A stretch of DNA of 64,000 bases. Source: Rhizoclosmatium globosum. Its lineage: Eukaryota > Chytridiomycota > Chytridiomycetes > Chytridiales > Chytriomycetaceae. A model generated the notes under the pieces. The model ran no database searches, was not told the DNA's origin, and saw nothing but the letters and a program-made list of their open reading frames with translations. Location of the stretch: contig MCGO01000011.1 in NCBI GenBank assembly GCA_002104985.1, positions 434,001 to 498,000 on the forward strand, in the 5' to 3' direction. Below are positions 53,428 through 64,000 of the stretch, in pieces (the first letter of the stretch is position 1; each line of letters opens with the position of its first letter). Both the position numbers and the translations under genes were made by a program.

Positions 53428-56400
53428 TCAGCTATACGTCGCTAACGTGTCCAGCAGCTCCACGGGAGGCCAAATGCAAGATAGGAAAGTATGTGGATTG
53501 TCATCCACTCGCTGAGATCCTCGGTAGTCATCCTCAGCCTGCCTCGAAGTGGGACCAATCCCACCTTCGTCCAATCTCCCTTCCACTTCTTCCACCACAA
53601 CATACTCTAAACGACCTTTTACAATTCGCTGCTTCTTTGCAGGCGGTAGTTTGGAGTCATTGCCACTTGGTCCTCCATTTCCCTCACTGCCTCGACTTCC
53701 ACCACTTCGTCCACTCCCTCCACCTCTCCCTCCTCCCGGTCCTCCACCACCTGGATCGCCGTTTCCGTCATTGTTTTCAGCACCGCCTGTCCCACCACCT
53801 CGAATGTGGTGATGAACCCGCATCAACGCAATCGCCCATGTTAGATTCTCAATGAATAAGCCGCTTTTGATGTCGCGTGGGAGACGGAAGGTTAGGCTAT
53901 CACGCGAAGAAACTGCACGACCGCTGCACCGTGGGTTGGAGCATTTGAATGTCTTGGCTTTCCCAATTCGTGAGATGCGGCCGCAGAAGCACATGATTGT
54001 TGACCCAATCTAGTGAACAGTGAACAGGTTAAATAAAGTAAAATACATGAGACTCTTACTTCAGTCACTATGACTACAGCCTTGATCTTTCCAACTCTGC
54101 CAACAAGAGGAAACGCGGGATCAAATTCTTTGGCCATGATTTTTTTCATTGTGGGTATGTTCCAGGCAGGTCCACCAGGATTAAAGAACGCGCCGTCATT
54201 TTCTGACTTTTTGTACGCCATTATTGTGGTTTGTTTCCTGATGGAAGCATGAGCCGCATATGAAAGGACCGTCTTGACCCATTCTAAGACAGAGGAGGTT
54301 AGATTCAAAATTAAGTGATCAATCATACTCACTTGGAATACCATCCTTCCCAGAAGTCACTTTCTTGTTTGTGGTTTTGGAGTTGAAGTCAGATGTAGCG
54401 TATGAGTCTGCACCAGAATTCCATTCCGCGGCAGATCGTCGAACTCGTTGAGCGTACTTGTTCAATTTGTCCTGTGCGTTCTTGAGCAGCCGTGACAAAA
54501 GGTTTGTGTCATCTCCACCACCGCCTCCAACACCACCTCCATCAAAGGTGATATTGAATTCATTTCGCATCTTTTTCAACTCCTTATCCACTCTCCCCAC
54601 TTCATCCAGAAAATCATTTTCCTCCTCCACCACATTCATGTCATCTGGGCCAGGAGTTGGTTTACGAACCATTCTTGCTGACGCGCGAAGATCCTTCAAC
54701 CTAGCATCCAATTCCTGTTCCGCTACAAGTACAAGATTTTCCAGTCGCAATGTTTCTTTTGATACAACTTGATCACCAGAGGCGTATTGAACAAGATCCA
54801 GTACAGCAGCAGCGACAAGACTCCGTAACTCCACCACAGCCTCAAGTTGATCAATGGCTCTGTCTCGAAACGATTGAAGTGTGCTGATGCGTTTCTGAAG
54901 ACGACAAATCACTGCTTCAAATCCGACTCCAATCTGGACAACATGGCCAGTGCTCGCCATCTGCGTTTCCACTGTTCTCCCACCTGGATCACTGCTCAAC
55001 AATAAACGAGATGTTCCAAACGCATTCCGAAACGCAGACTGAACCGCTTCTGATGGATTCGTGATCCAAACATCAGGACTGTGGAAGGATCCCATCCGAG
55101 ATTGGAATAGTTCAGTATCTTCAGCATGCACTGCGCCCAATTTGACAGATTCGTAACGAAAGGATCCAAAGTTGTGTTGCCGAGCATAAACAATCATGGC
55201 ATCTTCCAGTTTGCGTCGGTGCTTTGCAGAACATTCATTCTGAATTCGATTTCGGATGTACCGAACCAAGTGCGATGCATGCCGATATTCCTCACGTGCC
55301 TTCAAGTTTGATGGATTTGCAGCATAGTATTTTCGAGTCTCAGCCATCTCTTTCAAAGAATCTGACAATAACTCTTGGACTTCATTAAAGCTGACATCAA
55401 TGGAATCGCAGTTGACTGCGGGTGTTGTTGTTGGATAACGTCGAGGGGCGTTTTTGTATGAATATTGTTTCGTAATCTGTCCTAATTCTTTGGTGTTCAT
55501 GTGGTGAGTTTGAAGCGGCAACATTGATTTGAAGATTCCAGTTTCCCTGTCATACGTAATGCTGATTGCACCTGGCCTATACGTCATGAATTTATTCTTG
55601 GACGCCGGGAAGTTGATTGTTGAGTTCTTTGTCAGACGAAGGTGGATGACATTCCTTGCACTCGCAAATATCTTGAATCCCAGTGGATGAACAACAAGCC
55701 TCTGACAGAGCGGACCTCCTTTTTCTAAAGCCAGACGCATCAAGTTCAGGTAATGCAAATTGACAGAAGGGAAATTAGGCGGCCATGGAATCTCTCTGGT
55801 GGGTTCATCACAAGAATCAAGGAAATAGCCTTCAATGTGTGGAGCTGTATGTTTGTTCTGATCAAAGACTGCAGACTGCATCCCCCGAACTTGAGAGTCA
55901 GGCAGTCTGGGAAATATGGTGTGACCATCAACCGAGAGATAACGACGATTTGAGTGGCTGAACTGTTCATGGAATGATTTTCCTGGTTGAGTGTGTTGGA
56001 TTAGGAAAGTGGAATGAAAGAGATGATGTCAGAGAAAGGAAAAAAGATTACCTAATTTCAGGCCAGTAGTAGCCCATGTCTTGTATCTGGCAATAGCGCC
56101 TTTGAACGCACCCTGCACAACACCTGTGTTGTTGAGCTGTTCACCAACCTTGTTTTCCAAGAATCCTTCATTCCCAAACAACAGATACTTGCTCTTACTC
56201 AGCTTAAATATATCAGTGAACAAGTTTACAAGATCATCTCGGCATAAATGTGTGATGTTGACATATGGTGTTGCAGATATTAGTCGTGTTCCAGTTTCCA
56301 GACACAAGCCCCACTGAACAGGCTGGATATATTGGAGAATAGAGGTCTTGAACGAGGTTCTTAGTTGAGCCAGAGTTAGCTGGGAGTTGTCCTCTGGGGC

Positions 56401-59400
56401 TTCGTCTTCTTCATCCACTCCCTCTTCCATTTGAACTCCAACACCTACGCCAACTCCAACTCCAACTCCAACAGGTATTTCAACATCAATTTCTTTCACA
56501 GGCTTGATGACAAATGAAACGACAAGAGCATCGAGAAACTGGGAAAGAGCCTTGGCGTAAAAGTTGCCTCCGACAGCAGGCCGAACTCCAGTGATGATTG
56601 CTGGATGCCTGTAACGCTCTATATTATTCCGCGACTGTATAGTATCATCGATTTCATTTTCCACTTGATAGACAGGCAAATTCATGACATACTGATAGAT
56701 GGAAAGTTCATGTGGACTCAAAGAACTCAGATTCACTTGATGATCAGTACCAACCAGAAACCCATCAACCATGCTGAACGGGGCAGTTTCAATAATCACA
56801 TCCATGGCTCTAGTGGTGCCAAGTTCTGCATCAGTCAAAGGGACTTTGGAATCAGGGAAGCGATTAAACAAGAGATTCGAAAAACATTGTGCAGCATCAT
56901 GAAGATTTTGAACTGGTATGGCTTGACCAACACCTGGTGCAAGCCGAACTCGATAAACAACCTCTCCGGATGAATCTTCACTTGTATTCTGTTGGCGTGG
57001 AACATAGTCCTCATTATCTCCACCCTGAAGACTTTCTTCATCATCACTATTGTCTGCTTTAGCCTCCTTTGCAGCCTTCTTTTCTCTCTTCAAGTCATCT
57101 TCAAGCCAGATGCTCAGACTCAGTTTCAACGCTGAGATGCTATAGTCCTTCAAGTATTTTGCAAGGTAAAGATCCTTGTTGGGGATGTTGAAGCCAGATT
57201 CTGAATCCAAAAGTTGAGTAACAACAGCAGTCCTTAAGAGCGCGAGCTGATTGGCAGAGTGGTCCGTCGGATAATACCAATACTGTCCAGAATCGGTGAT
57301 GAACCCAACAGCTCCGTCATTCATTTCTTCTTCCCAAACTTTAAGCGATTCACTGGTATTTGCTGCTCCCAACAACATGGCCAAGATGATCATTCGATCC
57401 CAACAACTCGACTTTGAAAGTTTGAGCCCATCAAGTTCCGTGACAATATCAAACAGAATTCTCAGTGGATTTGAATTTTTATCTCCAAACAGGTCGCGTA
57501 GAATCTCAAGAAGATGTTGAGGTTGCTGGCCAGCAGACAGACGATTATTCTCAATCTCAGGGCTCTGGTTTCTTTTGAATGTTGGAGAGTCCAGAAACGA
57601 TAATATTCTGTGGTGGACTGGAAACTGATTCTGATCTTCGGGCGGACCATTTTGAAGTCTGATGTTTACAGCGGCTGCATGCAACTTGTTGAACAAATTG
57701 ATGGTTCCAGGAGTAAGAACATGGACAGTGTCAAAGATCAAGGTTGAAAGATCCACGTAAGCTTTGAGTGACTGTCTTTCAGCTTCGTTTGGAACCGTTC
57801 CTATTCAGCAAAAGTGATGAAATGAGAAAAGCAAAGAGGAGTATAAAGTTATCTGAGACGTAAAGTAAACATACCATAAGCTACATATGTATTCAAGAAA
57901 TGCTGTTCGTGGTCTTTCTTGTCAACCGTCATCCTTTTCCGCTCAAGTATCATGTCTGCTTGTGCAGCAGTCATGTCCCTAAACCCAGAAAAGGTCAGTT
58001 CTTTGATTCCAACGTTGAAGAAAAAAGAACACTTACGCAAGATCAATCTGTTCTTGGGTTGCATCATCAGCTAGGTTGCGACGGTTCACAAATGCTTGTT
58101 TCAGCTGACGTTCCTGCTCTTCTTTGAGAATCTTGATTACTTTGGGAGCCATTTGTTTCAGCTTTTTGTTGTCTAGTTCAAAGATTGAAGTATCAATCTT
58201 GCGACGAGGTTGTTTCTAGGTATTTCGGTTAGATTACATTAAGGTTCTATACTTCAAATATTATACCAAGACTTGAACTTCTTCAATCTCAATGGGGCCA
58301 TCACTCTTGGTCTTGTCACTCTCAGTCTCAGAATCTCCAGTCTTGTTCTGTTTGAAAAGCGGCAGAAACAAGGCCTCGTATTGATTGTTGTTGGACCAGT
58401 TACGCGGAACCTCGCCCAGTTGCGGAACTCGTTGTGAAGGCATAGTACCAGACAAGTGGGCTCCTTTGTATCCACGAGTGTGTTTGAAGGTAAATTTGGA
58501 CCCATCTGAGGAAACAACAACTGGACGGATATTCAAGACTTTTGAATCAGACGGAAGAATATTGGTTTGAAGTGTCAGATTCGGAAAGTTGTGCTGAGGA
58601 AATACAAAATCCCAGTCTTCATCATTGAAGCGCTCTTGAACTCTTTGATGCAGGACAAAATCAAGAGTCAGCTGCGCGCCACCTTCAAAACGTTGCTCCA
58701 TATACTGCAGAGTCTCTTCCAGCTTTAACCACCTTTGAACTACTGCGCGCATGTTTGCATATCCAAGCTTCGAGATAGACAGTGGAGACGACATGGGTTG
58801 TGCGACCCGACCTCGACCAAAGTGGGTTGCGATTGCTGCGTTCAAAACAAGATTGTTGGAATTCTTGAACTTTGGGTGACGGGACAAGAGCTTCCTTATG
58901 ACTGTGTTGAAGTTGTTGCGATACACAGAGGCATTGTCTTGACTGATAGACGCAGAAACAAGAGAGACAGGCTGTTCATGTACCAAGCCAGCAACAAAGT
59001 TTTGGATTCCAACAGCAACAGAGTGGCCTCGAACACGTCGAAGAGTATCATTCCAAGCTGGAGAAATAAGTTCATTCCATAGATAGACTTGGGTCTTGTT
59101 GCCGCCAGGACTTATGAACGACTGAGAAATGGAATAGAGTCTTTGATGCGACTCTTTCCCCACGTGGAGCAAATGAGTTGTTTGAGATCGAAAATCCCGA
59201 AGAACCACAGTCTCGCCCATAAGAATTGAGTGAAGACCCAACACTTTGATTTTGGCAGAAACAGGTTGGTTCTTGGTGGGATTGAAAGACGTTGTAGCCA
59301 GCACTTGAAACAAAGGTAGAATCTATTGTTGAATGCTCGGTTTTAATAATTGGAAAGAAGTGGAAGAATAGAAAAACGTACATGTGATATCTTTGAATCC

Positions 59401-62400
59401 TTATTCTTGAAGAACACAACACCAAGCTCCGTAGCTCCTGAAAACGTCATTGGTTCTTTGGTGAAATCAGGTGCTTTCGAATAATGCTTGAACAAGACAG
59501 ACCCAGAACACCATTCTCCATTTGTAAACGTTGGCCCATTGCCAGCAAGCCCGTTCAGTAACGTCAACGCTGATTGGAATACGTGATGCATACCATTCTT
59601 TTGTACTTTGAGGCTGCGACCAATAACCTTCTTGTTGAGCAAAGAAAGTCCAATCAACATCAGTTTGCTCAAGTCCATCAGCTCTGTGTAGTTTTCAGAA
59701 GACTGGAGAAATGATGCAGGACTGATTGGAGTGGCATCAATGAACAGCTGACACTCTCCCAATCCTGGTCAAATGATAAGTTTCGATACTTAATTCAACA
59801 ACAAACACTCACCATGTGCCTCTCCCATCTCAACGTCTTCATTATCGTGCAAAACGTCAACACCACCAACAACAACGTTTCCAACTGCATCAACTTGAAG
59901 ATTGAGACGGTGCTGGTTGTCCTGAGCAACTTGGACTCGGTGTTGATGAATGGGGGTGTTCAATAAACGTGCACTGTTTGTCCAGTGCAGAGTTTCCACA
60001 ATAACCCCAGTCACATTCTTGATCCCGCCCTTCTTGTTGTACTGCTGAACTGCACCAAACAACTCTATTGCCTCCTTGTCACTCAGCTTGAATTTATTGG
60101 CTGCTGCGAAATCAAGTCGGTGCGCCAAGTACGGACCATAGCTTTGAGAAACGTCTTGATTCTTCACGGCGTGATATACGTTAGTCATGTCAACGTCAGT
60201 CGGATCACCATTTGTGAATGCCTGCCAGGTAGCAGCCAGTTGGCGAAGAACAATAAAGTCATGAAGTTTAAGCTCCCGATTTGTCATGGCTGTCCGTGGA
60301 GGTTTCAACTGTTTTCCATCGTTGGTCTTGATCCAAATTGGATAACTGCCAGGACGCATAGAGTGAGCTGCTGTTGCTGGATGATTGACTGAGTATACAT
60401 GACTTGATCCCATTTCGAAGGCCTGGTTTACTAGACGAGCGTCCATAATCCCAAGCGACGTGACACAGCGAGAGGCGTCAGAACCAGCCACCAATTGTCG
60501 ATTCACAACTGAGTTGGCACTTGTGGATGGAGTGACAGTAGCATTTGGATCAGCCAGAGTCGGAGAATCTGGAGAATCAGGAGCAACGGGAGCAACAGGA
60601 GCTACACGAGCAACGAGGGCTACAGGAGCAACGAGGGCTACGGGAGCGACAGGAGCAACAGAAGCAACGGGAAAAACGGGAGCAACAGGAGCTACGGGAG
60701 CAATGGGAACAGTAGGAACAGTGGTAACGGCTGGATCATAGTTTGGATGTGACTCAATCATATGTCGAATCAAGTCTTGACAATATCCATCTTGAAGGCA
60801 GACAGGACAAGTATCGTCCTATAACAGTATACCACATAAGTAAAATATAAAATTGGCAAGATTCAAAACAAACCGTTGATCCAGCTTTGGGTGAATTTGA
60901 AATAAGTCGAGCAAGATGGTTGTTGAAAAGATTGGCATCTGTGTACGATCCTCTCGAAGGAAAGGTAGGCCGTAACGAAGCAGGTCGATGGAAATGTTGA
61001 GCCAACAGGTGGGCTTCAAACGCAGCCAATGTTGCAGCGTCGCTTGACTTTTGGTGAGAAGTCCGACACAGTGGACAGAAGCCATTCTAAGTGTTGAAAT
61101 TAGTATGACAAACGAATATGAAATATCATACCAAGAAGTGTTGTTCAGTAAAAACCTCTGCAAGTCGATAATCTTGATTCTGCAATTTGTCCATTAGTAT
61201 GAAGTGCTCCTTCTTCCAAGCTGCTCCGCTATCTGGTCGAGGACGTTGAGGCCAGCTTCCAAAAACAGAGCTACTTTGTCTTTCTTGTCTTCCTCCACCA
61301 AGTACATTGGATGTTCCGACAACATCTTTGACCCCACCACCTCCAAGTACATTGGATGACCTTCCGAGAATTCCAAGTCCACCACTGCTGACAGACGTGA
61401 ATTGTTTGTCCGCGACAAACAAACTTTGACTCCCGCTCCGACCTCCACCAATACCAGTAGAACCACTCCTGTTCCCACTTCCACCTCCACTTCCACTTCC
61501 ACCTCCACCTCCACCTCCACCTCCACTCCCACCAACACCAGTAGAACCACCACCGTTCCCATTCCCACCAGCACCAGCACCAGCAGCAACACCAACACCA
61601 ACACCAACACCAACATCAACATCAACATCAATCTCTGGTTCATCCATCAAAGAAGCAGCACCAGCCTTGACCATGAGCGCCAAAGTCACTTTGTACATGG
61701 CTTCGTGAATGGCCTCAACATTTGCAACCTTCTTTCCAAGAACTGGTTCAGCACACACACCAACGTCCAGGAGTATCTTTGGACAGAACAGATACCTAAA
61801 AAGCAAAACGCGTCAACTCCAACAAGAATAATACTAGAAAGAGAACTAACCGATTCAGCGACAAGATAAACACAACAGTTGGAACAACGTTTCGCCTTCG
61901 AGATACCAACTCCTGCCTAAACTGTTCCAACCTTCCACTCAGAGGAAATATAGTAGCGGCGTGAGTTTCTCGCAGCACATCAAAAGTTGCTTGATTGATA
62001 CTGTAGCTCCAGTCCCCTGTGAAACAGCTGCAGTGATCCAATCCGTCAATCATACCCTGAGGACACTTGTACAGTTGAGGTACTATACTGAACTGCGTTT
62101 CACCCTCCAGATTGTTTTCAACATTGTGTCTGCGCACGGAAATAATGCGATTTCGAATCGCAATCAAGGCAGACCCAGCTGGATGAATGAACCCAAACTG
62201 AGATTCAAAAGAGGCCAGAGCTTCATGGATGGTCATACTGTCAATAGTATCCAAAAAGGATTGACAAATAAGTAGCGACTGTGATGTACTCAAGAACCTA
62301 TCATAAGCACGAGCAAACAAACGATAGCGTGGCCTCAGGGTGTTGGGAATAAACGATGTGCTGCCATCAACGTAGATAGAACCTTGAGGTACTTTGACGC

Positions 62401-64000
62401 GGGTCAGAGACAAAGACTCCTATTACGAAACAATAATAATGTGGTTAGAATCAAGATGAGAGACATTTCGCTAAACTCACCATTGGTACTGGATCTGAAG
62501 GAGGATCCTCTTCAACATCATCTGCACCATCATCTTCCATTTGTCTCTTTCCTTTCCCTTTCGTCACTTTCCCTTTCGTCGCTTTTGCTTTTGCTTTCGC
62601 CTTCACTGGTTTTGCAGGTGGGTTTGACTCTTTTGCTTTCTTGTTCCCTTTTCCAGAAGCTGAAATGAATGGAGCCGTACTGTAGCCAAGATCCAAATCT
62701 GCCAGGTCTTGCTCGAGCTCAAACAGATCAACAGAATCAAAGCTGTTCAGATTCAAAGTTGTGGTTCCGATCAGCAAATCTTCCAGTCCGTTATCAGAGT
62801 CCACATCCGAATCCACCTCCGAGTCCACCTCCAAGTCCACGTCTGAGCCCACGTCTGAGTCCACCTCCAAGTCCACCACACCCAAGTCCAAGTCAGAGTC
62901 ATTGGAGTCATCGAAACCAAATCGCTGAAACCAGTCAAGTAGTTCGGAATCAATGTCACTGACCTTATCATCAAGAGTTAGATTCAACAGAGCATCAATC
63001 AAGATATTACCTCTCCGTCAGCCAAAGATTCAGGGTCGGAATTGTTACACGTTGAGGGTTCACTTTCCGTCTCTGAATCAGACACAATAAACGAAACATA
63101 TTCTGATATTTGAGCCGGAGGAGCAGACAGTGTGGACACAAGGCCTGACTTGGCTTCCACGGTTTGAGACAAGGCAGAAGAAATAGAAGTCGCATCAAAG
63201 CCAGACATTTCGATTGGGGCGGATTCAGGCAACGGAGAAGCAGTCAAAACAGAAATAGAACTTGTTTCGCTTTCGACTGCACCAGAAGTGGCTAAAGTGT
63301 TGGACCTCAGTGGGACAGTCGTCTCTTCGTCAGACTGATAATCTATTTGGTTCAGATTCTTTGGTGTTGGTGTTGCAGCTACGTCGAGGTAATCACCGCG
63401 TGACATAGTCGCAGAAGAGTCGCCGACGTTGAGATCAGAATCCTAAAAAACCAGTGAGACAACACTATTTCGAGCACAAAAAAGAAAAAACTTACAGTTG
63501 TGGATGATTGGCGGGAATAATGGAAGGGGCGACGACCTCGGCGAGAATATGGCTGGATTGGGCTGAAACTTGGGACAGATGAACCAGCCACTGATGAACC
63601 ACTAAGAGATGGAAGCTCATTGGACTCATCACGAAGAGGAACAGACGGTGGTTCTTGACTTTCGACGGGTGATGCATCAGTACTGGATGAACCAACTTTT
63701 TGGCTAGGGTCAGTACTTGAGTACATATTATCGGCTCCTCCAGGTAGTTTCCCAACAAATCTGATAGTGGAGTCAACAACGAGATTATACGCTAAATTAA
63801 AAATGTTAGATCACATCTAAACAAAACATCACAAACGTACACGATAGTAAATGAGAGTCATCCATATACTGTCCTCCAAAGACCAACTGAAGCGAAAAAG
63901 CATTCGCAACATTTCTGGACTGGACGAGATAATTTCGAAGCTCGAGAACAGTGGCGTCTTGCCGAATCTCGACAAACAAATGCTTCCCGTCCAGCAATTT
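53428..64000 (-). CDS. Giant UBL / zinc-finger / TnpB-Fanzor-like protein (5' end outside window)
   Basis: At least 15 introns and about 3,200 codons visible on the minus strand. Order: a ubiquitin-like domain (64000-63735, split by an intron: [49 protein letters not shown]); Ser/Thr-rich and acidic disordered regions with Asp/Ser and Lys/Ala repeats (63.7-62.5 kb); an unrecognised folded region; a Gly-rich segment; two zinc-finger-like motifs (CPLC...HLLAQHFH near 61.05 kb, CPVC...HMIESH near 60.79 kb); a VAP-repeat; and several unrecognised exons of up to 575 codons. The C-terminus has a possible RuvC-I-like [16 protein letters not shown] (about 55580), a long helical part, [34 protein letters not shown], a zinc ribbon CFCG...FKCSNPRC (53992-53920) and [14 protein letters not shown] (Asp near 53873), the order seen in Fanzor/TnpB RuvC-II-zinc ribbon-RuvC-III. 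The visible RuvC-I position has Arg where Asp is expected. A basic, Gly-rich tail follows. A one-base frame change is needed near 63005. Domain calls are pattern-based. Confidence 0.6.
56440..56475 (-). repeat. GV-coding hexanucleotide repeat
   Basis: Tandem CCAACT/CCAACA-type hexamers encoding alternating Gly-Val in the giant protein. Low-complexity; likely length-variable. Confidence 0.7.
60575..60725 (-). repeat. VAP-coding minisatellite
   Basis: Imperfect 9/18-bp units (GGAGCAACG, GGAGCTACA and variants) encoding about 15 Val-Ala-Pro-type triplets in the giant protein, directly after its second zinc-finger motif. Probably a flexible spacer. Confidence 0.8.
61450..61640 (-). repeat. Gly-rich / Val-Asp trinucleotide and hexanucleotide repeats
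   Basis: Runs of ACC/TCC-type triplets (Gly-Gly-Ser) and ACCAAC/ATCAAC hexamers (Gly-Val, Asp-Val) in the giant gene. Open on both strands because of composition; the plus-strand ORF here is an artefact. Confidence 0.75.
62805..62890 (-). repeat. Acidic (SEVDSDVD) 12-bp repeat
   Basis: Tandem 12-bp units on the theme GAGTCCACCTCC encode Glu/Asp-Val-Asp-Ser repeats in the acidic linker of the giant protein. Coding-length polymorphism is expected here. Confidence 0.75.

Noticed and set aside
53493..53855. Pro/His-rich plus-strand ORFs opposite the 3' end of the giant gene
   Set aside because: Antisense to the Gly-rich tail of the giant protein; composition-driven.
61402..61869. 155-codon plus-strand Thr/Ser-rich ORF
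   Set aside because: Antisense to Gly-rich repeats of the giant gene; no start context or function.
1..64000. CRISPR arrays, bacterial operons, rRNA or tRNA genes
   Set aside because: None seen; tandem repeats present are coding low-complexity or the two transposon duplications, and the gene structure is clearly eukaryotic.

Overview
This is eukaryotic nuclear DNA, most likely from an early-diverging, chytrid-like fungus. Genes are packed 50-350 bp apart on both strands. Introns are short (about 45-90 nt) with GTAAGT/GTATGT donors and CTGAC/CTAAC-type branch sites close to the acceptor. The gene content is fungal: threonine synthase, mitochondrial ornithine carbamoyltransferase, citrate carrier, ERG24-type sterol reductase, RRN7-type Pol I factor, NMA111-type HtrA protease and a vacuolar-type carboxypeptidase. 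It also has genes absent from budding yeast, such as DONSON, dynactin p27 and PNKP-type polynucleotide kinase. The lineage call is inference.

Layout. 0.2-5.7 kb: farnesyltransferase beta subunit, a Ser/Thr-rich surface protein and an RRN7/TAF1B factor. 5.9-7.3 kb: two small secreted GPI-type proteins. 7.6-16.1 kb: NOB1, a GCKIII-type kinase, a Ctr copper transporter and DONSON. 16.3-22.5 kb: a polytopic membrane protein, PNKP, a DUF4504-like protein, LSM6 and a UBXN7-type p97 adaptor. 22.6-29.5 kb: another small secreted protein, OTC, threonine synthase, citrate carrier and Tpt1. 29.6-32.8 kb: a head-to-tail array of five secreted/ER FKBP prolyl isomerases, several ending in KDEL-type signals. 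32.85-43.7 kb: a carboxypeptidase Y gene whose coding exon is split by a 9.08-kb LTR retrotransposon with apparently identical 267-bp LTRs. 44.0-53.4 kb: a near-copy of the 6-kb secreted gene, NMA111, another secreted protein, a small membrane protein, dynactin p27, ERG24 and a divergent kinase. 53.4 kb to the right edge: one giant multi-exon minus-strand gene.

Two things stand out. First, the LTR retrotransposon is a Ty3/gypsy-type element (gag-protease ORF; RT-RNase H-integrase ORF), but its pol carries a complete-looking endonuclease/exonuclease/phosphatase (EEP, the APE/LINE-type nuclease fold) between RNase H and integrase. Its two ORFs are each preceded by a tandem duplication whose unit forms a perfect GT...AG intron candidate. 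Second, the giant gene (about 3,200 codons visible) starts with a ubiquitin-like domain ending in Gly-Gly. It continues through disordered, zinc-finger and unrecognised regions, and ends in a TnpB/Fanzor-like C-terminus with a CxC...Cx4C zinc ribbon and an RD motif.

Several conserved genes (OTC, THR4, FNTB, the FKBPs) show single-base frame breaks inside well-conserved motifs, mostly missing bases. The long retrotransposon ORFs are fully open. Local consensus error is the simplest explanation, but decay cannot be excluded from this sequence alone. Exon boundaries were read by eye from splice signals and frame continuity; where not stated exactly they are approximate.
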